This document shows positions 22,501 through 31,208 of a DNA stretch of 35,576 nt, piece by piece (within the stretch, counting starts at the first letter, position 1; every line of letters begins with the position of its first letter). The position numbers and the translations under genes are program-made. The stretch comes from Amoebophrya sp. AT5.2 (lineage: Eukaryota > Sar > Dinophyceae > Syndiniales > Amoebophryaceae), in assembly GCA_005223375.1 (NCBI GenBank), contig RXOD01003939.1, positions 1 through 35,576 on the forward strand. Direction: 5' to 3'. Below the pieces are notes generated by a model. That model saw nothing but the letters and a program-made list of their open reading frames with translations. It had not been told where the DNA came from and did no database searches.

Positions 22501-25500
22501 GAAAAGTGTGTTTCTCTCAAATATACACAGTTTTCGCGAAAAGTGTGCTGCTTTCAAATCTATGCAGATCTCGCAAATTTTGCGTAGGTTCCAAACCTAC
22601 ACAGTTTGCGCGAAAAGTGTGCCGCTTTCAAATCTATGCAGATCTCGCAAATTTTGCGTAGGTTCCAAATCTACACAGTTTGCGCGAGAAGTGTGCTGCT
22701 GTCAAATCTGTACAGGTTACAAATCTACACAGTTTGCGCGAAAACTGTACCGCTCTGAAATTTGCACAGATTTCGCAAACATAGGCTTGCAGTCTCAATC
22801 CGATGAGCGTCGGCATGCACATTTTCGCTCCCATGAAAATACGCAAGAATTTTCATGCGATCTATCCAAATCAGCAAACTTTCGTCGAAATGCGCGGCGG
22901 TTTCGGATCGAGCTCTTCGCGAGGGCTTGTCATCATTTTTTTCATAAAAATTCCATCGCAACTTCGAGCGAAGCGGACTCGAAGCCGGAAGATTTTCATG
23001 CGAATCCAAAACCTACACACTTATTGCGAAAAGTATGCAGAGCCAAAAACTACATAAACCTGCACACTTTTCACGCAAACTGTGTAAATTTGAAACTTAC
23101 GCATAACACAGAGGATTACGAGAACAAGTTCAACGCGCCGGACGGGAAGAATACGATCGAGAATTGGGGAGAGGAGGCTTGGTCCGAGTTCGCAATTAAA
23201 CTGAGCAAGGACAGCTACTACTTGTACGCGCCGAACTGCCAAAGGATACTCAAGCTAGCATGCCTCTACTTAGCGCTCAACTTGCCGCAGGACAGCTGGG
23301 CCAACGGCATCCTCCAGGATATCGCACTGCGGGCGACGGCGGGCCTTTTCACGCAAAGTGAAGACGCAGCATTTTTGCAATCCGTGTACCATCTCCAGTT
23401 TTTATCTCTTGGCTGTTTATGCAAAAAGTTATCAGCTATGACATCAAACGTCTGCGATTCGTCGCTCATGTCCAAACTTCATCACTGTCTAATAATGTCC
23501 AAACTTCAGCATCGATTCGCTGACCCCCGACGAAGCGAGCGGCTTCCTCACGACTGCGGCCGCGATGATCTGGAGGGGCATGAAGTTTCAGAGGAACGTT
23601 GTCCGGGACTGCTCACTTGTCCAGCCTGTCGCGCTGGCTCTGCAGCGCGACTGGCTGGACAAGTTCGCAGCCCAAAGGCTGGCCAAATGGTCCCACCTCG
23701 TGGAAATCGGGGCGACGGTGAAAGCCGCGCAGGCGTGGCTGACGGTGATGAAGCAGCAGATGGGGGACGACGAGATGGCGGAGTCCATTCGCGCCGGGTA
23801 CTACGCTGGGGGATTCAATGAGACGACGCTCGTGCAGGATATCATTCCGCGCATGGAGGTCTGCCCCTGGAAGCCGCTGACGTGGATGCTGCGGATGCTG
23901 AAGCGGAAGGCGAAAGTGGAGACGAAAAGTGGCGAGAAGCCGCAGCCGTTCACCTACGAGGAGGTCCTTGCTTACTTCGTTTTTTTATACATATTATATT
24001 GACGCGCTTTGTGTCGCATAGTTTTTATCAAAAACTTTGTCTCTTTCTACTACTTGCTTTGTTCACTTTCACCTTACCATTGTTGTAGGAATGATAGTTC
24101 GCCCTTACACTTGCTGCCCGAATTTTGCGGCGGAAATTGTTCGCGCAGCAGCTCGGCAATGGTATTCGCGCGATTCATCATGGCAAGACTCATATTTTGG
24201 CTCAAGGTACCAGATCGCGACTTGCTCCGCGCAGTCCCTTTCTTGTGCAAGAAAAGGACGGCGAGTAGCCAGTCACGACCTGCTGCCTTGAGTCAAAGAC
24301 ACTGCGACTCATCATGACAACACTCACATTTTGGGCCAGGGTGCCAGGTCGTGACTTGCTACTCGCAATCCCTTTTTTGTGCAAAAAAGGGACTGCGAGC
24401 AGCAAGTCGCAACCTGGTACCTTGCGCCAAAATGAAGACACTGCGACTCATCTTGACAACACTCACATTTTGGCTCAAGGTGCCAGGTCGTGACTTCCTA
24501 CTCGCAGTTCCTTTTTTATGCAAAAAACGGACTGCGAGTAGCAAGTCGCGACCTAGTACCTTGAGCCAAAATGACGACACTGCTTCGACGGAGTTCTTCA
24601 GAACTCATGGCCCACGCCCAGCGCGTCGGGTGTCGGTTCCGCCTTCTGGCTAGCCGCAAGGGATCCGGCATTGCTGGATGTCAACTATTTGTTGCACCCT
24701 GAGCCTTTGCCTTTGTCATCGTTTTTCGCCTACATACAGTTTTCGGACTTGCCGAGCATAATGCAGTTTGCGGTCGCGGAGTTTGAGAAGCATCAGAAGT
24801 CGTTCATGGAATTCAACCGGGCCTACGACCTGGTCCAATTGCTCTGGACTGCTGGACAACAATGCTCTGACTTCTCGGTGCTCCCCTTGGTCGCAAACGA
24901 AAGCGTGAAGGGCAAAGACAATTGCCACGGCCTGGCCACGTACTTGAACCAGCAACGCGCGGCGCTTTTGGAAAACGTCAGCGCTGGCATCAGGGCCTGC
25001 AAGATGGACATCTGCGAAAATTTCTGCACTGGTGGCCTCCCGGTGGTATCGACCGCCAAAACGACGGAAGTGGTAACTTTTAGAAAATTGCAATCCAGCG
25101 CTTTTTTTTGTTTCAAAAAGACATGACTTCCATGAAAGCTGTGTCTTTTTGTTTCGTCCACGTTTGCGAATGCCTGCAACTACAGGTACTAGGGACCATC
25201 GGCTTGATGTTTGAGCATGCGGCCGCCCTGCAAGCGGACCCATCTGATGCGGCAGCCGAGAAGCTGACCGAGTCGCTCTGCAGATGCGAGTCGCTCGGCC
25301 GCGGAGTCAATCCGTACGATTCGGGCGGCGTGGGCATTAGTGCCCACGCCGCCGATCTCGCAAGGATTGACGGCGGCGGCGCCGACGACGATCTTTTCGC
25401 CGAGATGGAGGACGAAGAAGAAAAAAAGAAGGGAAAGAAAAAGAAAATGGGCAAGGCTTCCAGTGCGAGCCCCGCGGACGACGAAGCCAAGGAAGGGAGG

Positions 25501-28500
25501 TGGAAGCAGCCAGTGAAGGCAGAGAAGGAGCTGCTGACCCAGGCGCTGGCGGCTTGCTCGACCTTCATGCAGAAAGAGATCTACGGCGATATGTGCACGC
25601 AGATGGTGACGGCGATCGAGAGCCGTAGAGTTTTTTTATTCTTGCTTGGCCTTCGCGTGGCGACTCGACCCGTGTGCAACTAAGTAATCACTACTAGTAG
25701 TGCGGAAGTGCAAAAGAATAAGAAGTCCGGGAGTCTGCGTCTGCACCCAACGAACGAAACGGACGCACTTTTCTACAAAAAATTGTAGAAAAAATTAATC
25801 TGATTTCACGTCACAGAATCGAAAGCGACGGCCGAGGAAATCATGGGCAACCAGCTGTGGATGGTGATCGAGAAGTTCCTTCCGATGCTTCCCAACGTTG
25901 GGAAGCATTACCGAGCGATCGCGCTCCTCGGAGGCGAGCAATGCGACGCCGATCAGCCAGCCGCCGCCGCAGAGGGAGCACCCGCCGAGGCCAGCAGAGG
26001 ACCCGCGACGATGAAGCAGAACTTCCTCGAAATGCGCCGGCAGCGCCTTGCCGCGCAGGGCCTGGCCGTGGGGAATACCAACGCCGGAAAAAGCGAGCCG
26101 GGAAAAGTCGCCGTATTGCTTCTTTCTCCTCTTGCTTCTCTTCTTGCTCTAGCATAAAGCTGCTCTCGAATAAAGATCTCTCATAGCGTTCAATTGCTCT
26201 TTTGAATTGCATGCAACAGGAGCAGCCGCAAAGGGACGAGGTCCAGCTACGACACCAGCAGCACGAGGGGAGTAAGAGCGCGACTGCCGACGGGAACGGC
26301 TTTACAACGCCGCACGACATGGGACCTCGTTCGCCCAGCAAGTCTTCGATGCAGCCGCCGGCTTTCTCCACAGCGCTGCGGGCGTCCACGTCCACGAATG
26401 CGCAGGCCCCCACGAGCACATCCGGCCCCGCCGGCTCCTCCACGCTGGACCACCCCCCGCCTCCCTTCGACGGCAGCGCCGCGTTTGGGCAGTCCAGTCT
26501 GGCAGAACAGCATCGAAGTGCCGACTTGTACAAGTGGTTCATGAATGCCGCGAAGGACGTGCAGGTCGCAGCCAGCGCGTATGTCAGCGGGTGCGGATTT
26601 CGTCAGGACGAGCACGGTAAGCAGCTGCTGGACGCCGGTTTCTGGGACAAGTATTACGGCCACCAGGGGGGCTCGCCCGCAAAGGATGTGGTTGAGCAAG
26701 CGATGGCGGACCATGCGCGGGTGGAAGAGGCTGAGTTGCAGAAAGAGAAAAGCGAAGCAGAGCAGATGCAGACGTCGGAAACTCCTGCCGCCTTGGTGAC
26801 CTTGCTCCATAACCTGCGCGGATCTGGGATAAATTTAACCGCGGAGCAGCTGGAAGCCGGGCTCGCGATGTTCAACATCCATCCCAACAAGAAGATCACC
26901 TCGGCAGCAGCAGCGTCGTCGTCTGCGGTGCCGTCCGGCGATGACTTCGGCTTCTCCTCCGGGCTTCCGAAAAATTCCGACTTGGGGAACAATACAATGG
27001 AGGAAACGCACGCGAGGGCCGTGTTGGACCAGAAGCGCATAAAGCAAGAGGAGGCGCAGAACCTACACACTTTTCGCGAAAACTGTGCGGGCACCAGGGG
27101 GGAGGGGCAGAACCTTGCGACGGTGCAGGAGGAGCAGAACCTGGGCGAGAACCTGACGACGGACGAGGACTTGCGGCAGGCGAATGCGGAAGGCGCGGAG
27201 GAGCAGAAGCCCTTGCAGGAGGACGCGGACCCGCTAATGACCGAGCTGAAGAAAGAGATTTACCGGAACGGATACAGCGACAAGATGACCGAGCCAGAAA
27301 AAAAGTCGTTCGACAAGCGCTGGGCGGACTACGAGTATGCAGTGCTGTTTAGCAGATATCGTAGCACACTTTCCGATACGGGCATCATCGACTGGGCCTT
27401 TTTCTGCAGCTGTCACGAAAAGTGGGAGAAGACGCGTGGGAGCGATGAAGGGCCGACGTGGGAGCGATGGCGGAACGAAAACGATCCGGTGAGCGCGGGT
27501 GGTCCGCCATCCCCTGCACCTTCTTCCCAGCAGCAGCTCGGCGGCTTTGCCGACGGTGTTGAACCGCCGACGCCCCAGAGCACACGCGACGAAGTCGACC
27601 CTTTGGTCCACCTTGCCTCGAGCTGCAGCTTGCAAGTATTGCGGCTACAGCTCGAGGGCATGGGTTACTTCACGATCGCGGAGAACTTGCTGACGGAGGA
27701 GCACAAGCAAGTTCTTAAAGATTACTACAAAAAGTACGCGCTGGAGATCACAAAAAACAACGAGCAGGAAAGGAAGTTCCACTTGATGTGCGTCGACCTC
27801 CTCGACAGCGTTGAGAGCTGGCGAGCTTACATCCCTGGCCTGGAGGAAACGGCACTGGAGACAGTGGAGCCGCACGCGGACCGCGCGGAGCCCGAGGATG
27901 GTGCTGATCTGTCAGACCGTAGCAATCTATTACCAGACCACACCAACCTACTAGCCCGCGCTCTGACTTTTCGTTTTCTCGTGTTTTCCTCTGTCCTCTT
28001 TTCTCATGATCTCATCGAGTCCGTTCTTTTTTTACAGCACCAGCCGAGGACATGGACAAACGCGGTGAAGAAAACCCGGTCGTCAGCGTCAGCCCAGGAG
28101 GCAGCCACTTACTGTGGGCGGGAGGGGGCTCGTCCCCCGTCCACGCCTTCCCAGGTGGAGCGGCCGCGGCGCTGGCTTTGAACACTACCTCCGCCAAAGC
28201 TTCCGACAACCCGAAAGGAACCGTCACCGGCGCCGTGCCGAAGCAACCCATGCCCAGTGTGGTGCCGAAGCAACCCACAACCGCCGCCGTGCCGAAGCAG
28301 CCGACGCTGGTGCTCACGATGCCCAAGAGCGTGCCGTTCATCCATCACCCGACGCTGATGAAGATGCCGCAGATGAAAATGCCGCAGATCGTGCCGCAGA
28401 TCGTGCCGAATCCGTTTGTGAATGTGAAGAGTCCCGCCAATCCGCTCGCCTCCATGGAATCCCGGGATGGCATCACGACTCCTGGTACTAAAAATAAACA

Positions 28501-28719
28501 CACTTTTCTATGAAAATTTGTATAAATATGCTGCGCCATGCGAATTTCCAACAATTTGCATGGCTACGTTTCTCCACATCAGCGGAAGACGATCCGGCCG
28601 GAGAGGAAGGAGGAGGCAGTCCAACTCGACGGCGCAAGTTGAACAGCGGCGAGTCGGCTCCGAACTTGCTGCAGGGCTCTGGGGGCGCACAGTCGTCAGA
28701 CTGGCGGCGACCGATGTAA
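19525..28719 (+). CDS. Ten-exon gene for a ~1509-residue unrecognised protein, split by repeat-laden introns
   Basis: ATG 19525 (PPRQASSFMAQRAFQ). Proposed exons: 19525-19674, 19905-20042, 23114-23397, 23510-23978, 24602-25072, 25186-25624, 25817-26112, 26220-27918, 28038-28484 and 28583-28719 (TAA). All joins are GT-AG in phase, and the 4530-nt sum is divisible by 3. The joins at 25073, 25625, 27919 and 28485 are strong. The exon 2 to exon 3 join across 3.1 kb and the exon 3 donor (GTTTTT) are less sure. Exons 3-5 look like a helical folded region (DSYYLYAPNCQRILKLACLY, FAVAEFEKHQKSFMEFNRAY). Exon 6 has an acidic-then-Lys run (EDEEEKKKGKKKKMGK). Exon 8 is Glu/Gln/Ala-rich with helical segments near 26540 and 27650. 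Exon 9 has VPKQP repeats and an MKMPQ repeat. No family is recognised. Confidence 0.7.
20247..20602. repeat. Three tandem ~106-bp hairpins with spliced-leader-like ends (cluster 1)
   Basis: Units lie at 20247-20352, about 20379-20462 (left end lost) and 20497-20602. Each is a long inverted repeat: ATTTTGGCTCAAGGTACCAG, then a GTCGCGACTT...ACTCGCAGTCCC arm, a TTTTTTG...CAAAAAA turn, and the complementary arm ending CCTTGAGCCAAAAT. Spacers are about 30 bp with GACACTGCGACTC and ATGACAACA. The preceding 80 bp (GATAGTTCGCCC, GCGGCGGAAATTGTTCGCGC) and the following CTTCGACG...TTCTTCAGAACTCATG are shared with cluster 2. Confidence 0.9.
20780..22790. repeat. 37-bp palindrome-cored tandem array
   Basis: Units carry a self-complementary core such as CACACTTTTCGCGAAAAGTG. 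Core starts at 21621, 21658, 21695, 21732 and 21769 give an exact 37-bp period through the densest part (about 21580-22330). Two unit types alternate there: one with TTTTCGCGAAAA, the other with TTTTCGCAGAAAA. Before 21200 the cores are about 71-78 bp apart, roughly two periods. Degenerate copies continue to about 23080. Because 37 is not a multiple of 3 and stops are rare, all three + frames stay open for long stretches as repetitive peptides. Confidence 0.9.
21284..21359. repeat. Exact 38-bp tandem duplication inside the array
   Basis: GTTTGCCACTGCGTCAATGG and the next 18 bases (21284-21321) are repeated without a mismatch at 21322-21359, then followed by CATGCC. It includes GGCGATCGGCGCC. 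It interrupts the palindrome array and has almost the same unit length. Confidence 0.9.
23979..24601 (+). other. Intron made largely of hairpin cluster 2
   Basis: Donor GTTTTTTTAT after EEVLAYF, with GTCCTT at 23964 as an alternative; acceptor TTCTTCAG at 24601, phase 0. The next exon reads NSWPTPSASGVGSAFWLAAR without a break, so the acceptor is well supported. The shared repeat block starts near 24085 and ends at the acceptor, so the repeat itself supplies the 3' splice site. Confidence 0.7.
24194..24572. repeat. Three tandem ~106-bp hairpins with spliced-leader-like ends (cluster 2)
   Basis: Units lie at 24194-24298, 24328-24432 and 24467-24572, the same family and order as cluster 1. The third copy carries CATTTTGGCTCAAG followed directly by GT. 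The second has two changes in that motif (GGGCCAG). Spacers contain GACACTGCGACTCATC and TGACAACACTCA. Confidence 0.9.
25324..25353 (+). repeat. Exonic perfect hairpin, 13-bp arms
   Basis: GGCGGCGTGGGCA pairs perfectly with TGCCCACGCCGCC around a TTAG loop, in frame in exon 6 of the ten-exon gene (GGVGISAHAADL). Confidence 0.9.
25885..25908 (+). repeat. Exonic perfect 24-bp palindrome
   Basis: ATGCTTCCCAAC followed by GTTGGGAAGCAT, with no loop, lies in exon 7 and encodes MLPNVGKH. No substitution is present, unlike most repeats in the window. Confidence 0.9.
27057..27092 (+). repeat. Palindrome-array unit inside a coding exon
   Basis: CAGAACCTACACACTTTTCG and the following CGAAAACTGTG match array units such as the one at 22318. 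Here it is translated in frame as QNLHTFRENCAG between Glu-rich segments of exon 8, with open frame on both sides. Confidence 0.85.
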
Positions 28720-28991
28720 CGCGTGGTCGTGGAAATCAATGGGAGACGATAACTTTTTTTCGATGAAGTGTAAAGCTGATACTTTTGGCTTCAAACGAAT
28801 GGCCGACGGATGAAAAGCCGGAAGGCCCCGCACGTTCATGATTAGTGAAGAAGAAGATGAACCACAGACGATGCGCAAAATCTAGAAGCGGCAAATACGA
28901 CGGTCGCAATTCATCGACTTCAACTTCGCCCAGCGTTGGCATTTCTCTCGTTCTGGATTTGTAATTGCGACGCTTTTAGTCATCATGGGCG
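28720..28991. other. Intergenic region, nothing specific seen
   Basis: 270 bp downstream of the TAA of the ten-exon gene. No gene, RNA or repeat array was recognised. Confidence 0.5.
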
Positions 28992-29198
28992 ATGGCCATC
29001 AAATTCTACTCGGAAGCACCGATCCGCATGCCAATTGATGATATGCAGAAGAACATTGTTTTTTCGTTATCTGTGTCTGTCTCTACTTTATCACAGAATA
29101 AATGCGTTTCTTTCAACATCGCAGCACAGGACGCTGCGGCTCAATTATCGAAAATTTTTATTCATTCTCTAATCGTGAATCTAGAAGTAAATAAATAA
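28992..29198 (+). CDS. Possible small protein gene, 68 codons or 55 if spliced
   Basis: The ORF starts at ATG 28992 (AIKFYSEAPIRMPIDDMQKN) and ends with TAA 29196-29198. The middle 39 bases (29058-29096, GTTTTTTCG...TATCACAG) look like a miniature GT-AG intron with a pyrimidine-rich tract. They are a multiple of 3 without a stop, so both spliced and unspliced forms stay open. The second half reads NKCVSFNIAAQDAAAQLSKI. No family is recognised. The region is more AT-rich than the larger genes, so chance is possible; it could also be a terminal exon of another gene. Confidence 0.3.
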   Translation: MAIKFYSEAPIRMPIDDMQKNIVFSLSVSVSTLSQNKCVSFNIAAQDAAAQLSKIFIHSLIVNLEVNK

Positions 29199-30232
29199 AT
29201 ATTGTGCCATCCGAAGGCAATTTAATTTCGCACTCTTTTTCAGCACTTTCAGAAACAAAGGCTCCGCATCTGATCTCGACATCGATCTCGCATAGTCACT
29301 TTTTACAGGCAGCCACAGACTCTTCGTCTTCATTAGTATTATGCATTGATATGAAATCTGATACTTTTTGTCAAAGATTGACAGACACAAGACTTAGGCT
29401 CGCAGAATAACGGAAGCCAAAACTTTTAGGATTTATCGGGACGCGATTGATTTTGATTAGCGAAAAACACGAAGCACATCATACATAACAAACAAATTAA
29501 GGACGAAAATCAGACGAGTCAATGCCTTTCAGCGCATATGGAGCCATGCCTTTCAGCGCATACATAAACTCCATCCGATACTGAATAGGATAACATCCGA
29601 GCGGTGCTTCGCCAGCAGCTTACTAGGAGTTTAGTCGTTAACTCGCGAACAGTGCTGCGACTGCAACTTAATAGGAGTTTCATCCGAAAAGTACGAGATT
29701 CCGAAGATGATTAGTCGCGAAAAAGTTTCAACGTCTAGAAGCTGTGCAGGGAACGCAAATTACAGCGAGGCTGTGCAGGGAACGCCTTGCGAGGCTGTCA
29801 GATGTTCAGACAGACTGTCGTCGCGCTCTCGCTCAGAGTTTCTGTCGCCGAACGTCCGCGCGAATCCAAAAACTGTGCCCGTGGTGTATAACAAAAATCC
29901 AAAAAGTGTGTCCGTGCGAATCGGTCCTCGTCTGAGAAAAGGTCCTCTTCTGAGAAAAGATCCCCGAGCAGCAAAACGGTCCTCGTCTGAGAAAAGATCC
30001 GCGCGGCAGCGTTTATGGTCGAGCGCGTTGCAATTTGTTCCAAAGACTGTGGCCCAGATCTTCGCGCGCAGAAACAAAGATCAAACCAGCGCGCTTTTTG
30101 TAAAAAGTGCGGCGATTCCTAGCCGACGCGTTGTCATTAGCAAAGTTCGCAGGTTTTGGATATGGAAAGTGGATAGATTTCGCGGTATTGATTTGATGAC
30201 CATGGCCGTCTTGTTGTAGTTGCTAACTTCAG
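29199..30232. other. Intergenic or intronic region rich in short direct repeats
   Basis: No convincing coding. ATGCCTTTCAGCGCATA is repeated at 29522 and 29545; TAGGAGTTT occurs at 29625 and 29671; GCTGTGCAGGGAACGC at 29740 and 29770. Three copies of GGTCCTCGTCTGAGAAAAG-like sequence lie in 29922-30000. A GCGCTTTTTGTAAAAAGTGC dyad at 30090 resembles the palindrome-array unit. The 170-codon ORF covering 29707-30219 translates these repeats and I do not regard it as a gene. The next gene probably has an upstream exon in here that I could not locate. Confidence 0.45.
29922..30000. repeat. Short direct repeat, three copies
   Basis: CGGTCCTCGTCTGAGAAAAG, GGTCCTCTTCTGAGAAAAGA and CGGTCCTCGTCTGAGAAAAG, with AGATCC following the last two copies. 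Confidence 0.85.
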
Positions 30233-31208
30233 CCCTCGCGGGGTTTCGCCCGCCCCCCTCTCCATGAGGGGGAACCGCTCGCGCAGTACGAAAAGTTTAT
30301 GGAAGGTATGAACGCGCGGGCCTGGTCCTCTGCAGTGTGATAGTGGCAAGACTCGAACTTTTCGGGGGCTGCTAGTGCACTGCAGACTGCCTGGAAGTAC
30401 ATCCAAGGCGGTCCGGAGGCTTACAGGGCCACGAAGTTGCGGACGCAACAGGAAAAGGACGACTTTTCCGGGCACTCGCGCCGCGCCGGAGTTTTGCCGA
30501 GCTCCCGCGCGTGCGCGCTGCCGCCGCGCCAACCTTGAGCCCTAAGCTCTAAACTATCTCTAAGCCCTAAGCTCTAAACCCTAACCCAGGGAGGGCGCTT
30601 GTTTTTTTTCGTTCATTATCACGCCCGTCATTCATCAGCCGGACGCCTTTCCTCATCATCAAACATGTCGCCCGATCGCGTGCCAACATGGGGGTCAGCA
30701 AATGGATTCCGCGGCCATCTGGGCTTGCAGAAATTTCCGTGGTATTAGTTTGTTTATCTTTATAGTTGCTCGCAAAAATTTGCATTGGTTTACTAAATTA
30801 TGACGCTAGCAGGAATTCCGAACTATTCGCGTTATACGCTGGGCAGGTCAAACAGAATCAAGTCACTTGCTGTCGTGCTCCGAACCAGGTTCAAAGATTC
30901 CACGCAAGACCTTGGGGCGCGACTTCAGCAGGCAGGAGGGCTTGGACTTGGTTTCGGATCTCGTGTCCATGTACATCGAAATCGATAATGATGCGGCGAG
31001 CGGCGCGATGCTGGCGCAGGACAGTCAGAAGCAGAGCGGCGGAGCTGAAGGCGGAGAAGACCAAGCCTCAGCTGAGGATCTTTTTGAACGACGACGATAT
31101 TGCTCTGTAAAGCGGGGACGAATGGGGCCCGCGAGTGGCTACCTGTGGAGAAATGCCATGGCAGATCTTTCTGTTCCCCCTGCTCTGATTTCTGCTGATT
31201 GCTGCTGA
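30233..31208 (+). CDS. Short split gene of unknown function (5' partial model)
   Basis: The first located exon is 30233-30305, after CTTCAG (PSRGFARPPLHEGEPLAQYE). A 45-bp intron GTATGA...GGCAAG (30306-30350) joins in phase 1 to exon 30351 onward (SNFSGAASALQTAWKYIQGG, then PEAYRATKLRTQQEKDDFSG). This frame reaches TGA at 30538. Alternatively a GTTTTG donor at 30491 could join in phase to 30909 (TLGRDFSRQEGLDLVSDLVS, then MYIEIDNDAASGAMLAQDSQ), ending at TGA 31208; the intron would then contain the telomere-like tract. I prefer one gene because 30909-31208 has no good start of its own. The 3' end is uncertain: around 31040 a second frame also looks coding (KAEKTKPQLRIFLNDDDIAL). The gene may even belong with the cyclase gene downstream. 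No family is recognised. Confidence 0.5.
30253..30271 (+). repeat. Exonic perfect hairpin, 7-bp arms
   Basis: CCCCCTC and GAGGGGG flank a 5-nt loop within exon 30233-30305. It is shorter than the other exonic hairpins and could be chance in GC-rich sequence. Confidence 0.6.
30539..30587. repeat. Degenerate telomere-like CCCTAAA tract
   Basis: GCCCTAAGCTCTAAAC, TCTAAGCCCTAAGCTCTAAA and CCCTAACCC follow one another, about six imperfect CCCTAAA-type heptamers. TTTAGGG is the plant-type telomere repeat that also occurs in dinoflagellates. Genes continue on both sides, so it is interstitial. Confidence 0.75.

Larger units (their letters stand above)
20043..23113 (+). other. 3.1 kb intron holding a hairpin cluster and a palindrome array
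   Basis: The donor GTGACA follows CRSDK-type coding at 20042, and the acceptor is AG at 23112-23113 before DYENKFNAPDG. It contains the hairpin cluster (20247-20602) and the 37-bp palindrome array. No exon between them is convincing; NSCASFLVGSGW after the CAG at 20646 is a weak candidate because the equivalent site in the 23979-24601 intron is a true exon start. Confidence 0.6.

Noticed and set aside
21555..22661. Several overlapping 95-180-codon + strand ORFs with repeating RKC/AKS peptides
   Set aside because: They are translations of the 37-bp palindrome array, open in three frames at once; the period is not a multiple of 3, so no single protein repeat is maintained.
20998..22750. CRISPR-like array (regular short repeats)
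   Set aside because: Units are directly adjacent palindromes with diverged copies and no unique spacers, in a eukaryotic intron; no cas genes.
24716..25243. 175-codon - strand ORF opposite exon 5
   Set aside because: The + strand exon is joined in phase on both sides; the - strand ORF is its shadow.
29707..30219. 170-codon + strand ORF
   Set aside because: Most of it translates short direct repeats; residue composition is Arg/Ser-rich and there is no supporting splice context.
30137..30532. 131-codon - strand ORF
   Set aside because: The + strand has two phase-matched exons across the same bases with much more protein-like sequence.
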